Assembly (NCBI GenBank): GCA_038030265.1
Contig: CM075939.1
Span: 13,807,253 to 13,871,252, forward strand
DNA: 64,000 bases
Origin: Corythucha ciliata
Taxonomy: Eukaryota > Arthropoda > Insecta > Hemiptera > Tingidae
Direction: 5' to 3'
Shown here: in pieces, positions 34,125-46,590 of the stretch
Layout of the letters: every line of letters begins with the position of its first letter
Position numbering within the stretch: position 1 is the stretch's first letter
Translations under genes and position numbers: made by a program
The notes under the pieces: generated by a model
Told to the model about the DNA's origin: nothing
Seen by the model: only the letters and a program-made list of their open reading frames with translations
Databases searched by the model: none

Positions 34125-35852
34125 CAGTGCCGGTCTCAGACATTATGCGCCCCGGGCGAATCTTTCACCAGCGCCCCATGAGGTCACCGTTCAGATTAGG
34201 CGTTTTCTCCACCTTAACCCCGAATTAGCGTTTTTTCAACACTTGAGCGCTTCTTCTCATCTCAATTCACCATTAGAGCCGTGAATTAGCGATTTTTCTG
34301 AATTTTTGCGGTGAATTCGTGTTTTTCCTGATTTTAACCACAATGAGTCATTTTTCTAAATTTCATCCATGAATTAGCACTTTTTTTTAAATTTTAGCTT
34401 TGAATTTAGCGATTTTTGTTGTTTTTAGCTATGATTTAGCGCTTTTTCTCAGTTTGACCCACAAACTTGCCTTCAGAAGCCGGAAATTGTCGTTTCCATA
34501 CATCTAGTCTTTACATAATTATCGCTTTTTCTGTACCATATCCGCGGAAGCTTTGGGGAAACTTTAGCCGCGAAGTAGCTAAGTATATTTTTCATAATTT
34601 TAGCCGTCATTTAGCGCTTTTTCTCACTTCTGTCCGTGAATCATTAGCGTACCGAGATATAGTGTCGAGGGAACGGGAATCGGCCTTCGCGATCATTCAC
34701 GGTATCTCGTTGATACATTCGGACCAAAATTTAGAAAAAATCGCTGATTTACGCTACGTATAGATACCACTTTAATGGTTAAAATGAAGAAAAAGCGCTA
34801 ATTGACCGTTCTTTGGTCAAATTGAGACGTGGCCCAGTTTTTGCTTTTCTGCAGCGCTAAAAGGCAAGAAAGGCAAGAAAACCCGCTAAGGCTATCCAAT
34901 AGAAAAAAACACGCTAATTCGGAGTCAAAATGGAGAAAAATGTCAAATTCACAACTGAAATTGCAAAAAATCGCCCATTCGCGGACAAAAAAGTGAAAAA
35001 TCACTAGTTCACAGCTAATTTTTTGAAAAATGCTAATTCACGACCGACTGTAGAAGAATGGCTAGTTAGCTGCTAAAATTGATACAAACGCTATTCCTAG
35101 GCAAACGTTGCGAAAATTGCTAATTAACTAATAAAATTGACAACAAGCGGTAATTAGCGGCTAACATTGGTACAATCCTAATTCGTGGTAAAAAAAAATA
35201 AAAATAAAAGAAATTGCTAATTCCTTCGCGGCTAAAATTGTGAAAAATCCGATAATTTGCGGGTAGAGTATAGAAAAAACGTTAATTCACGGATACAAAT
35301 GAAAATAATCAAATGAATGAAATGAAAAAATGGAGAAAAACGCTACTTCACGCTGATTAAAACACAAATCCGTGGTTTCTGAAGGCAACTTCGGGCTTAA
35401 AAGAGAGGAAAAGCGCTAGCCCATAGCAAAAAATTGAAAAAAAAAATTGTTAATGCGGAGGAAAAATAGTTCATGCACAGCTAATTTGCGGACAATATTG
35501 AGAAAAATCACTAATTGGCATGGCTGAAATGAACGAAAAACGCTTTACTAGTTAAAAACTCGCTAATTTTCTTCAAAAATCTAAGAAAACTTCAATTCAA
35601 GGCTAAAATTTAGGAAAATCACAAATTTTCGGACAAAGTGAAGAGGAAAAGCTATGTAATTCACTTCTAAAATTGAAGAAAGATCCAATTTTAGGATATT
35701 TTATAGTTTTGAAATATTCATATAAATCAAATAATTACGCTTCTTTGGTCATTTTTTCTCGTTCACTCCTTTTCGCCCCTCATCAATTTGCAAGACGCGC
35801 CCCTTTTAGGACACGGCGCCCGGCTCACCACGCCCCCCCTTAAGGCCGGCGG
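34125..35852. mobile_element. Foldback-like element built from minisatellite family A
   Basis: The left end reads CAGTGCCGGTCTCAGAC...GCGCCCCGGGCG (34125-34162). The right end, read in reverse complement from about 35852, reads GCCGGCCTTAAG...GAGCCGGGCGCCG. Inside, family A runs forward from about 34200 to 34650 and in reverse from about 34735 to 35700, so the two halves are inverted relative to each other. This is the plan of Drosophila FB-type foldback elements. No coding capacity is seen. Exact ends and target duplication could not be fixed. Confidence 0.55.
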
Positions 35853-36230
35853 ATAAATATGGGGCACACGCCTCCGGTGGCATTCTCACAGATGCTGAGT
35901 ATTAAAAAAAAAAAAAAAATCAATTTCCTATGGCAGCTTTTTTCTCTCACAATTCTCACTCACTCACTCTCTCTCTCTGTTTGGTTGCGTGAGTGCCAAT
36001 AATCCACGAAATTTGGCTTAAGAAGGTTAAACCCACGAAACTCGAGTTCAATGGGGTGAAAACCGCGGTTTTATAGCCATTTCATTCGTCACGATGGTTT
36101 TGGGGAGGGAGGGGGCAGAGTGTTAAACAGAGGTCAACAGAATGCTCTAAACTTAATTTGCAGTGAAATTTCGATTTTTTGAGCCAATAAATCAAACTTT
36201 GAAGACACAATAAGACATAACCCTATAGTA

Positions 36231-36348
36231 AAAAACGAACCGGTTTCGGCAGCTCGCCATCTTCAACGCATGGAAGTACAACTGAAACTTGCTTCCAAAA
36301 AACTTCCATACGCTGAAGATGGCGTGCAGCCGAAAGCAGTTCGTTTTT
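36231..36348. repeat. Long perfect-length hairpin, 46 nt arms
   Basis: Arms 36231-36276 and 36303-36348 are inverted copies matching at 40 of 46 positions, starting AAAAACGAAC and ending ATGGAAG, with a 26 nt loop. It is non-coding, and looks like a miniature foldback element or a transcribed hairpin. Confidence 0.75.
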
Positions 36349-36539
36349 GACACGCCTCAACGAGGGAAGACTGATAACGTGGCAATACCTTCACGGCTAC
36401 AACTTTATGCATGCATTATTAATATTATTATGTATTATTAAACAGTCATGCCGAGACGGCGAAGCTCCCCCCCCCCACGGTGGATCGGGGGAGGGGGCAG
36501 TTGAGCGATTTTACGGTGTGAATCGTCGCAATTAATATT

Positions 36540-38100
36540 TTAAGGGCCAGTTTTCCCATTTTTCTCGGCACAGAAAGTCAGATTAGGAGTTTTAATGACA
36601 CGGATCGTCAGTTTACACCATCTTCAATGTTCGAACAACCATCAATTTGGCTATATTCTAATTGCACGAATCCATCTGCATTTTATCCATTTTTCAAGGC
36701 AAAAAAGCTCAGTTTGGCCATTTTTTAAAGCACGAATGAATGAGTTTAATAGCCGAAATAAACGCCCTCTCACTCTCTTTTAGAACGTGAACAGCCACAG
36801 TTTTGCTACTTTTAAGGCACGAATTGTCAGTTGACGCACTTTCAAGGTGTGAAAGGCTCAGTTTGGTCAGTGTTTGACGCGCGAATATAGTCGATTTTTG
36901 GCCTTTTTCAGGACAGAAATCACCTGCCAAACGCCTTTTCAAAGCCCGAGCCGTCAGTTAGACCGAATTCGTAGGACACAAATAGTCAGTTTTAGGGCGT
37001 GAATATAGCCAGTTTGGACATTTTGACGGCACAGACTCTCAGTATGGTCACTTCTCTAGGACGTGTGATCACTATCATTAGTCACTATTCTTCATTTTAG
37101 TCAATTATGGGGCACCATACGAACTCAGCTTAGCCACTGTCATGGTGCGGATAGTTAGTTTGACCATTTTTGTGAACGCACATAGTGTTAGTTTTGACTT
37201 TTTCGGTTGCCTAATGGTCAGTTTTGCTGTTTTCTGAGCAGGCGTGGTCAGTTATTTGTTCATTTTCAGAGCGGGAATATCCAGTTTAGCCATTTTCTTG
37301 GTGCGAATGGTCCTTTTGGCCATTTTTAGGGCATTTTCAATGCACGAGTCGTACGTTTGGCTATTTTCAAGGCGCATTGAGCCAGTCTTGCCGGTTTTAC
37401 GGCTTGAAAGAGCCTATAGTTTGGCCATTTTTAGGGTGCACATAAGAGAGCTCGGCCATTTATGGGGCACCGCAAATAGTACGTCAAGCCAAGGCAGGAT
37501 TGGTCATTTTTGGCTAGTGAACTGCACATTTTGCCAGTTTTAGTTCAGGAATAATCTGTTTAGGCAATTTCAGAACGCGAATCGTCAGCTCATATCATTC
37601 ATAGATCTCGTACAGTCTGTTTGGACATTTTTAGAGCGGGAATCACCATTTTGCTATTTTTATCGCTTAAATATTTAGTTTAACCATTTTCAAGGCGTGA
37701 ATCGTCACTTAAGCCATTTTTAAGAGCGCAAACAGCCCATCAAATGAAGGGTCGTAGGTCATTTCGGCCAATTCTTGGTACATGAATGGTCGCGAACCAT
37801 CATTTTAGTAATTTTTAAGACGCGTAGAGTCAGTTTTGCCATATTTTGACCGGGAATGACCAGTTTGGTTAGTTTTAGCCAGAAATAATCAATCAGTTGG
37901 TCAAGCCGAAGGCACGAATTGTCGGTATATTGGCCAATTTGGCGCGAGAACCGTTGATTTAGCCATTTTCAGGACGGGAATTATGCTTTTTTGAGGCACT
38001 TTCAAGATGCACGAATCGTCAATTTAGAGCCAGCATTTTCGAGACGCGAACCGTCAGTTTGGCCATTTTTGGCAGCGAGTAGTCAGTTTAGCCGTACCTA
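36540..38100 (+). repeat. Minisatellite family F, forward
   Basis: Units of about 28-32 bp around GCGAATCGTCAGTTTGGCCA then TTTTTAGGGC. The reverse orientation of the same family occupies 63150-63800. A TG run lies near 38135. No gene. Confidence 0.85.
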
Positions 38101-38748
38101 TGGTGGGTGATGGGAATATAGTTATAGTTTATTGTGTGTGTGTCTGTGTATTAACGGTGCCCCTTATGTTGTATAGCTTGGTTCAACAGCCACATTTGCA
38201 GGGATTTAGTTAGTTGAAAGGTTGAAATTTCAGGGCTTTAGTTAGTTAAAATAGTCTGTTTACGAGGGCTAAATGACCGCTAATTGGAACAAATGGTCAA
38301 ATTCTGTGTTCTAATAGGCAACTTCTTTGGGACGAGTTAAGTCTTGACTGCCCGGAGGGCCATTTTTCCTAGTTCTAGACCTTTTTTTGGAAAGGAAAAA
38401 ACTCAAATACGATTGTCTATTTCGTGTATTAACATTAAATTAATGCCTTCCTATATCGTTCGTGCCTACAAACAAATTTAATGTGATAATTACAGTATCC
38501 TAAGTGGAAATCTGTCGGTATAAGATTCCTTTTTTTCAACCGTTATATCGACAGCTCACTTTATCCTAAACACGCGATCAAGAAGTCTGAGGCTGCGGCT
38601 GGCTCCCACAGTATTCCATATCACCTGAGAAATCGACGGGAAACCGTGACCGGTGCGTGTCAAGTCTTTTTTTTTTTTCTCACTTCCAACTTCTTTATAA
38701 TGTGTGGAATGACAAGGGCTATTTTTCTCGACTTCTTGATGTTTTCAG
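38100..38748. other. No gene recognised
   Basis: Unique-looking sequence upstream of the candidate exon. A T run at 38669-38678 and TTGATGTTTTCAG at the end provide a plausible 3' splice site. Confidence 0.4.
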
Positions 38749-39195
38749 AGGAGAAGAAGATGAATACGAAGAAGAGGAGGAAGAAGAAAAAAACGCTTCG
38801 GATTATCGTGATAGATGGGACTTTTATGAGGGTAGCGCGCAAATAGAGCCTTCTCCCTCCCGTCCCTTCTTTAATGCTCGCTGGAAGCTCATTTCAAAAC
38901 GATTTCATGACCGTAGAAAAACGTTATTTGGGGGAAACATTTGTCTTTACTGTAAGCCTCCGAAGGATGAACGGAATGAAGCCTTGGACTTCCTCTCACT
39001 AAAAAGGCTACTGGCTCTTCCGAGTGAACGGGCGATACTGGCCTCTCAAAAGGAAAGCATTAAAAACCAGAAAAGTGGCGTCATTAGGAAAAGAAAGTCA
39101 AACAAAAGATCACAAAAAAAAAAAAAAAAAACCAAAAGCGTCGGTGAAGCTCAATTGAAGCAAATGAATGCGGAGTGCTTTTACCATCCTGGAAG
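38749..39195 (+). CDS. Candidate internal exon of an unrecognised gene
   Basis: A 447 bp open stretch bounded by a good acceptor (GTTTTCAG before 38749) and donor (AAG|GTAATA at 39196). It encodes an acidic Glu-rich start (EEDEYEEEEEEE), then WDFYEG, SRPFFNARWKLISKRFHDRR, a CLYC pair, a Lys-rich stretch interrupted by an A run, and ends CFYHPGR. The Cys pairs and the C-x-x-HPG ending suggest a zinc-binding fold cut by the splice site. I do not recognise the family. The frame also stays open upstream to ATG 38657, so an unspliced 5' end is possible. Composition is more coding-like than neighbouring repeats. The exon is phase 2 at both ends and compatible with the possible last exon at 48615. 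Confidence 0.42.
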
Positions 39196-39589
39196 GTAAT
39201 ATCCTCTTGTTCACTCCCCCTTTTGGAGTAAAATACCTTTTCTTCTTCTCCTTCTTCTCTTCTTATTCGGGGAAAAAAAAGGGAACGGGGCGCCGCCGTC
39301 AACTTAACTGCGTGCACGCACCTCAAGACTTTTAACTGACCACCCGTCATTATTTAAATGCCTTCAGATTTACCTTTCTAAAAAATTATTCCCACTCGTA
39401 ACCCTGCCTGTAGAAGCTAAAGAACTCGAGGAAAGCTACCGTTTTACCCTCTTACTATCTCGAACAGCTTCCGGACCGAATTTACAGTCAATTCGGGCGT
39501 GTACACGTACACGTGTAGGCCCCTCACTGTACTCCCTTTGATTGGTGCACGTGCCCAGAGGCTGCAGGACCGAGAGAATTCCTAGAGAA

Positions 39590-40060
39590 TTTTGCCACAA
39601 AAATTGTTTTTAAATTATTATTTAAGCCGTGAACCAACGCTTTATTTCAATTTTAACCGCGATACCACAAACCAGCGATTTTTTTTTATAACCGAATATT
39701 CCCCCTTCTAGTCCTGAATTGGTGCTTTTTCACATTTACTTCCACGAATTGTCTCCAGAAGCCGCGGATTGGAATTTTTCTGATTTTTGCCTTCAATTAA
39801 CGTCAAGATAAGCTGCGAATTAGCGATTTTGTCGAAACTTCGTTCTTAAAATTGCACCGAGAGTCCACAAATTAGTGTTATTTTTTTTTATTCATTTATT
39901 TATTTTCAATTTTAGACGCGATCCGGCGCTTTTTCTCAATTTAACTGCAAGAGAGAGCTTTTTGTCAAGTTAAGCTGCCAATTAGTGCTTCCCCCCAATT
40001 TTAACAACAATTTATTTCAGGGCATAAAACATTATTGCTTTTTCTCATCTTTAGGCACTG
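39590..40060 (+). repeat. Minisatellite family A, forward
   Basis: Forward units, interrupted at about 40060 by an R1-like LINE and resuming at about 41197. Orientation reverses at about 41400. Confidence 0.75.
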
Positions 40061-41196
40061 TATTGTATGTTGCCACCGAAAACCGTATATTGCACCGTGT
40101 ATACCGTGTTGGTGGCCCCGTGCTAGTCAGCGTGCTAGAAACAAAATTGTCACGATTCAGCGTCTGATACTACTGCAGGTGCTTAAAGCATACGCTACCA
40201 CAGCGCTCTCAACATGCCATGATCTGGCTGGGGTCCCCCCAATAGACCTTGTTCTCGATGAGAGCCTTGCGATCCAACTTAAACGCCTGAATTCGGATCT
40301 TCAACGGCCAGACTGGATCATGGCAGTTCCTGATGAGCAGGATTTTACCTCGTACCGTCGGGCTGTAAGGCGTGCCTTGATTGCAGAGTGGCAACAACGA
40401 TGGGACCAAAACAACACCGGACGTCATCTACATAATATCATTCCCTCGATTCAGCAGCGCATGCGTATGCTCCTCACTGGACACGGTAGCTTTAACGGTA
40501 AACTCCACTTCTATCGGAGAAGAGACTCGCCGGATTGCCCATGTGGCCACCGAGAGGAGACCGCAGCCCATGTCCTCTGGAGCTGTCCAAATTACACGGA
40601 TCTCCGCGTCATCTGGAATCAACCTCGATTACCACACCATTTAATCAGCTATCGAGCAGCTGTTCAGCGGTTGAACGGATTTGCTAGGGGATGGTACCGT
40701 CGAAGAGGTCTCGGGGCAACCATGGCCCACACAAACATCCCGCTTGCATCAACTTCCTGATTCGGCCTTCTATGCCGAGTGATGTTGCGGGTAAACCACG
40801 AGCAATCTCTGATCCCTCTGACCCCACTGATATCCTTCTGACCTCCCCGTCACATTCGTCTTCCCCCACACACCTGACTGCTCCAGTTCACTATCCCTCA
40901 ATGTCCGACCGGGTTGATGGTGCTGGTAAATCCCCGCAGCCAAGCGAATGCACCCCGTAGTCTTGCACCAGCATGGCTCCCCACCGCCACTCGGTCTCAA
41001 CCGGGACGTGCCCATTTTGGCCGGTGGGTGCGGCTGACGGGGAGTTGAAGTACGGGCTAACAGACATTGCACGTGTCGGGCCACTTCCCGATCGTACAAA
41101 TAGTATGGCTAGACAACAAACTCCAAGGAGTTTCAGTCAGGCCCGAGAAGAAGACACATGTCTGTGGTGTTTTCTTGACTTTTTGTTTTCTGTGAA
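40060..41196 (+). mobile_element. 5'-truncated R1-like LINE, C-terminal end of ORF2 plus 3' UTR
   Basis: From about 40100 to 40760 the translation matches the C-terminal part of R1-clade ORF2: QRLILLQVLKAYATTALST, LAGVPPIDLVLDE, LLTGHGSFNGKLHFYRRR, and a CPCGHREETAAHVLWSC zinc knuckle. The reverse transcriptase core is missing, so the copy is truncated at its 5' end. About 430 bp of GC-richer 3' UTR follow. It interrupts family A repeats on both sides. It is a diverged relative of the copy at 42600-44862, not an identical one. Confidence 0.85.
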
Positions 41197-41435
41197 GTGA
41201 ATTAGCGTTTTTCACCAATTTATAGCCGTGAATGAGCGATTTTTTTTTCACTTAATTACCGCTTTTCCTCAACTTTAAGCCGCGAACTTTGCTCTATGAA
41301 CAGTTCGTTAGCGGGGTTTCTAAATTGTAGCCGTGAAAGGGCCACTATAAACCGCTAATTCACAAAATGTTTATCAATTTTACCGTGGAATGAGCGTTTT
41401 AATTGAGAAACACATCAAAGCTACAAGCAAAAAAG

Positions 41436-41471
<36 letters not shown>

Positions 41472-42110
41472 GAAAGTTCTCTGACGGTGCCTTCAGTACA
41501 AGAAGGCGAAAGTTCAGGATACGAAGAAGTGGAAGAAGCAAAAATCCAAAACCCTAAAAATAGAATATTAATCACAGCTAAAAATGATGGAAAACTAGTC
41601 GATTAATCTAAATTCACAGGCAAAATGGAGAGAAATAGCCGCAAAATTACGTGATTCGAAGCCAAAAGTCTTGTAAATTTTAAAAGTTATGGTCTCACCC
41701 TTCGCAAAATTGCAAGTTTTGGGACTTTTTTTTTCAGGGCCAGCGCTCATTCGCAGCTAAAATGAAAGAAAAACACTTATTCGCTTGTCAATTTGAAAAA
41801 ACTCCACAGGCATGATTAACTCCAAAATAGAAAAAAAACGATAAAGCGGAAAAAATTAAGAAAAAACGCGGATATATTTGTCAAAACCCGCTAATACACA
41901 GCTGAAAATCGGTAACACGGTAATGTTCGGCTAAAATTGATAAATGAGCCGAGGCTAACATTGGGAAAAATCACTAATTCCCTGCAAGTATTGAGGATAA
42001 GTGCTAAATTGCGGTTGCAATAATTGAGAGAATTGAGAGTTTGTGGCCAAAATGTATAGAAAAATCCATAAATTAATTCATCGTAAAACTGATATTCCTT
42101 GTTTATTTAG
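41197..42110. repeat. Minisatellite family A with orientation switch and A run
   Basis: Forward to about 41400, then reverse (GCTAAAATTGA type) to 42110. A long A run at about 41437-41470 marks the switch region. Confidence 0.75.
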
Positions 42111-42600
42111 AGACTAAGGGGTCATAGAGATTTCTTGGCTACCTCCCCATTTTGTGGTGAATTTCCTTAGTAACAACCAATGACGGAGTTAGGCTAACAA
42201 TTTTGCGGTGGCATAGCCCTGAGCTGATGATCCCACCTCCCTCTTGTCTTAATGGTAACGTCGATGGCTAGAGTATGCAGACTTTGGGTCTTCAAACCCC
42301 AACCTTGCACTATGGAAAAATAAATTCCACAGGTTTGGGGCCTTTCAAAATCCAAATTTTGTGCATACATTGCTCACAAAAACCGAATTTGTGTGTTTTG
42401 TCCCCGTAAAAAGGAAATTCATGGATTTGGCCTCACAGAGCGCCCAATTTCGTGGTATTTGGCTAATTCAATATTCAAATTTCACCTCTGGCACTTTGTA
42501 AAAAGCAATTGGCCGGTTCGGCTCTAGCTAAAAAAAAATTGTGTGGATCTGGCTCGTCGGATAGCCTCGCTAAAAAAGCGACATCACGGTACCTATTTTT
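42110..42600. repeat. Diverged family E-like repeats
   Basis: Irregular units with AAATTTCGTGG and TTTGGCTC words, similar to 61250-62900. No gene. Confidence 0.45.
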
Positions 42601-44862
42601 CACACTCCCCCCTCCCCAGTTGAAATTTCCATCGCCTTTGCCAACAGCTATAGCTCTGTTGTGAGCCCCTCTCTGGGGATCTCCTTAAGATGTGTCCAGT
42701 ACCTAGGCCGTTCCCGGCCCTTACCTGGCCTGTACCCCATCTTTGGCCCGGACTCCCCAGCAGAGTCGGTCCCATCACTCAGCTCGACCCGTTAGCCGCG
42801 ACTGGTGGCCAGCCAGTCGCTCCCGAGAGGCACCAAGTGGAGGTGGGACTTTCGGAGCTGAGGATGCTGGCTCGCGCCATGGACCGAAACCGGGCAGGGA
42901 AGGTGCCCCTGCCCGGGTTGCCCGAGTAGGGAAGGTGCCCCTACACGGGCATTGCCGGTCCCAGTCCCCTGCGCTCCAACCAGTAGCGCGAGAAAACCAG
43001 GAGTCGGCCGTACGCTCGCCGGTCTCTGACGAGAGCCGAGTCGACCGGCGGGCCATTCCTACCCCATACCGCCCGCCGCAGATCCTGGTGGAGGCTGCAG
43101 CGACGAATCACATGGTCGGTGGTCTCCTCCTCGACGCCACAAGGGCATATTGGAGAGTCCCGCCGCCGGAAGAACCACAACTTGGCATTGAAAGAGCCTT
43201 GTCCCGTCAAGATAGAAGTGGCGGCGTGCTCAAGGGTAAACCACTTGGCTGCCGCCAGTCTCGTCCGAACATCGGGCACGAACCCGAACAAACGCCTACC
43301 CGTTGGACTGCTAGCCCAACGCGCCTGTCAAGCCTCGAAGACTAGGCGGATGCCCCAAGCGGCCCCCCATTCATCGGCCATAATACCAATGCGCTCGGCC
43401 CAGTCTTCACGACACCGTACCAAGCCCAAGTTTCCCTGGGCGAGGCGGCGCCGATGAACCCATTCATCGAGCAGGAGGTCCGCAGGAGGTATCCCCGCCA
43501 GTACCCCCGTGTCGGAGCTAACCGTCCGGTACGCCATGGCCACCCGCACCAGCGCCTGCCGCTGCAAGCTGAGGACTTTCGCCCTCTGGGCCCTAGTTGG
43601 TCGGTACCACCACCACGCCGAGCCGTACAGCAGGGTGGGCATAAATACCGCCCTGAAGTAACGCGCCCGGCAGTGGAAGTCCGCTCCCCAGACGTTTCCC
43701 GCCACTGTCCTATAAAGGGCAAAAGTCCTTTCTAGCTTCCCCGCAACTACTTCAAGCTGTGGGGTCGCTGTCCTCCCCGGATTGATCTCAACCCTAAGGT
43801 AGCGGCCCTGCCGCTCACCCACGAGGTGGGCCCCCTCGTAGCGAACCGCCAGGGGACTGCCCAGAGAGAGCCGACCCCGCATCAGGACCAATTGGGTCTT
43901 CGGCACTGCGAGAGCCAGTCTGACCGCCCCGCACCACTCGTCTACGACCCGCAACAGCCGATCGATCTCTCGACTTGCTTCCTCCCGGGAGCGCGCCGCA
44001 ACAATGACATCAAGGTCGTCCACGTACGCCACCCCCTCATAACCATTCCCATGCAGCAGCCACAAAAGCGCATCAAAGAGAAGGTTCCACAGAGCAGCCG
44101 AGAGGACCGACCCCTGCGGGCAGCCCCTCGTGAGAGGCGCCCGCACCTCCACACTGCCATAGCGGAGTCGCACTTCCCTTGCCTCGAAGTACGAGGCGAT
44201 CGTCCGGAAGATGTCGTTTGGGACCCCAGCATCTCGCAGTGCCATCATGACCCTCGGCCACCACACGGAGTCGAAAGCTCCCTGCACATCCAGGAGGACC
44301 GCCACCTTGAACTTCCCATAGGGGGCCTCGACAAGGGCCTGCACCGCGTCAAGTGCTGCCTCGGTCGTACCCCCTTTCACTGCCCCAAACTGCCGTGGAT
44401 GGAGAGACTCCATAATGAAGGGCTCCATGCGGCCAAGGAGGAGTCGCTCCAAAACCTTGCTCTCGCATGGCAGGAGGCTAATTGGCCTATAGCTACCGTG
44501 AGATGCCGGGTCGCGGTCGGACGACTTCAGAAGGAGTATCACAACAGCAACCCGCCATCTCACTGGGAAGTACCCCGCCGCCAGACACCGGTTGTAAATG
44601 TCCAAGTAGGCCCCAACAACCGAGTCGGGCAGATGTTTGAGCATCTTAGGGCACACCCCGGTGAAACCCGGTGACTTGCCCGACGCCATCCCCCCGAGAG
44701 CACCTCGAAGCTCCTCCTCCGAAAACGGCTCGCTCGCCGCAGCACGTGGGACTATTGCCGCTTCCGCCCGAAACTCACGGTCTCCGACAGAGTCCCCATC
44801 AGGTTGTTGTGAGCCCCTGGTCCCACGGAAAATGTCTGGCGATCTCAGAAGTGTCATCTCCT
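42600..44862 (-). mobile_element. 5'-truncated R1-clade non-LTR retrotransposon
   Basis: A GC-rich block in AT-rich surroundings, transcribed leftward. The reverse transcriptase frame starts at 44857 and the zinc-knuckle frame ends at 42941, in the same reading frame. About 340 bp of 3' UTR lie at 42600-42940. The endonuclease and ORF1 are absent. The compositional contrast and long open frame suggest a fairly recent insertion. Confidence 0.88.
42941..44857 (-). pseudogene. R1-like ORF2 (reverse transcriptase to zinc knuckle) with one in-frame TGA
   Basis: Motifs in order from 44857 downward: GKSPGFTGVCPKMLKHLP, SYRPISLLPCESKVLERLL, motif A VAVLLDVQGAFDSVWWP, motif B TRGCPQGSVLSAALWNLLFD, catalytic VAYVDDLDVIV (YVDD instead of the commoner YADD), AYRTVSSDTGVLAGIPPADL, and after the stop LTGQGSFNAKLWFFRRRDSP and CPCGVEEETTDHVIRRC. 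A single TGA at 43330-43328 interrupts the frame; the relative at 40060-41196 has Trp at the aligned position. Upstream of 44857 an in-frame TAG and the loss of the endonuclease mark 5' truncation. Confidence 0.88.
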
Positions 44863-44884
44863 AGCCCATAAAAAACCCTACTCT

Positions 44885-46290
44885 AGAGATAACTTTAGCA
44901 GCGTAGTAGCGTTTCTAGCCCGTAAATCAGCGAATTTTGTTAATTTTAGCCACGAATTGCCGTTATCCGTCATTTTAGCTGCAAATTGGCAATTTTTCCA
45001 TTTTTGACAGTGAATTAGCAATTTGTTTCTATTCTGGCTGAAAATTAACCTTTCTCTTAACTTCAGCCAGGCTAATTATCGATTTTCTCAATTTTAGCCG
45101 CAAATTAGCGGTTTTTCTTACATTTTAGCACCGCATTAGGGATTTTTTACATTTAGCGCCTTTTCTCAGTTCTAGCCGTGAATCAGCATTTTTTTTTTTT
45201 ACTTATAGCCATGAATTTGCCGTTTTTTTAAATTTAGCCATAAGTCGCCCTCAGAAGGCGAGAAGGCGCGTATTTAACTCACATTATCCACAAATTTATG
45301 ATGTTCCTTAATTTTAAGCAAGAATTTATTTTTCTCAATTTTAGCAGTGTACTAGCGTTTATAGCCTGTGAATTCGCGAATTTTCTCAATTTTAGCCATG
45401 AATCGGCGATTTCCTCAATTTTACAGCTGCAAATTAGTAGCTGTTTGAATTTTTATCCGGGAATAGCACTTTTTCCAAATTTTGAGCTGGAAACTAGAGT
45501 TTTTGATATATTTAATGCCGGGCTGATTAGTGAATTTTTCAATACTAGCTGAGTTTTTCTTACTTTTCAGTTCCACATTGGTATTTTTCCTTCAATTTTT
45601 GCTATGAATTAGCGTTTTTTGTTTAGTTTTAGCCTCAAACGGAAGCTAAGCTCTAGCGTTTCTTTAATTTAAGCCGGAATTTAGTTATTCTCACCAATTT
45701 TAGCCACGGGTTAGCACTTGTTCTCAATTCTATATCAGCGCAGTGACGTTTCTATCACTTGCATTCGCGATTTTCCTCCATTTTAGCCACGAATTGGCAT
45801 TTTCCTCATTTTCAGCTGCAGATTAGCAGATTAGTTGCAATCGCTAATCACCGATTTTTCTCACTTTTGGTCTGGAAGTAGCATGAGACGCGCTATTAGC
45901 GTTTTTTCCTAAGTTTTTGCCGCGTCAGTAACTTGGAAATTGCCGGTCAGTGCATAGTGCGCTTATAAGGACCTATATAACGAAACTGTGGATGTTGTGT
46001 ATTTTCTCTATTTTAGCCGCGAATTTTCCTCTATAAGGCGCGAATTTTCTGTATTTCAGCCACAAGAAAAGCAATCTCAGTGGCTCAATCGATATCACTA
46101 TTGTAACGTTATATTATATTCTTCAGGTCGGATGTAGACTGAAATTCTTAGAAAGGAGCAAAATCGCTGTCCAGCCTTTTCACAAACCGATATAGAACCT
46201 AAAAGTCCTCATTGTTCTAAATTTAACCTTTTCGGGGGCCCCGTTTGATAACGGTGGTCCGGGGCGGTCCGCCTACTGCCATAACCCCTC
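44885..46290 (+). repeat. Composite repeat copy 2
   Basis: Same succession of landmarks as 10220-12380: GTAGTAGCGTTTCTAGCC, GCTGCAAATTGGCAATTTTT, the GGGCTAATTAGTGAATTTTT unit, GCCTCAAACGGAAGC, the CGGATGTAGACTGAAATTC block and a GGGGGCCCCGTTTGATAA end. Forward orientation. Confidence 0.78.
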
Positions 46291-46294
46291 CCTG

Positions 46295-46590
46295 TAGATT
46301 GGTTCCGTGGTTACACCGGGAGCATTCCGACTGAGTTTTTAGCGGTGATTTTCACATTTTTCGGGCGGGAATGCATCTTACAGCGTTAAAATGTCCGACA
46401 AAGGAGTCATAAAATGTTCACTTTCTGGTTTAAAATACTATACTCAAGCGGCCGAAAGCCATGATTTTGAGACAAAATTTTCAGTTCATGGCAGATAAGT
46501 CAATTTTAGTGGCAAAATCACCAAAGTCTAGTCAAGAAATGGGCAATTTCTTTGCGGCTTCGCGGTAAAATGTGGCCGATTCTGCCCATT
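46295..46590 (+). repeat. Dispersed repeat, first of two copies
   Basis: GGTTCCGTGG...GGGAGCATTCC through CGCGGTAAAATGTGGCCGA is repeated in the same orientation at 50180-50470 with scattered differences. Confidence 0.7.

Noticed and set aside
43342..44674. Long open frames on the plus strand opposite the R1-like element
   Set aside because: They are antisense shadows of the GC-rich reverse transcriptase frame.
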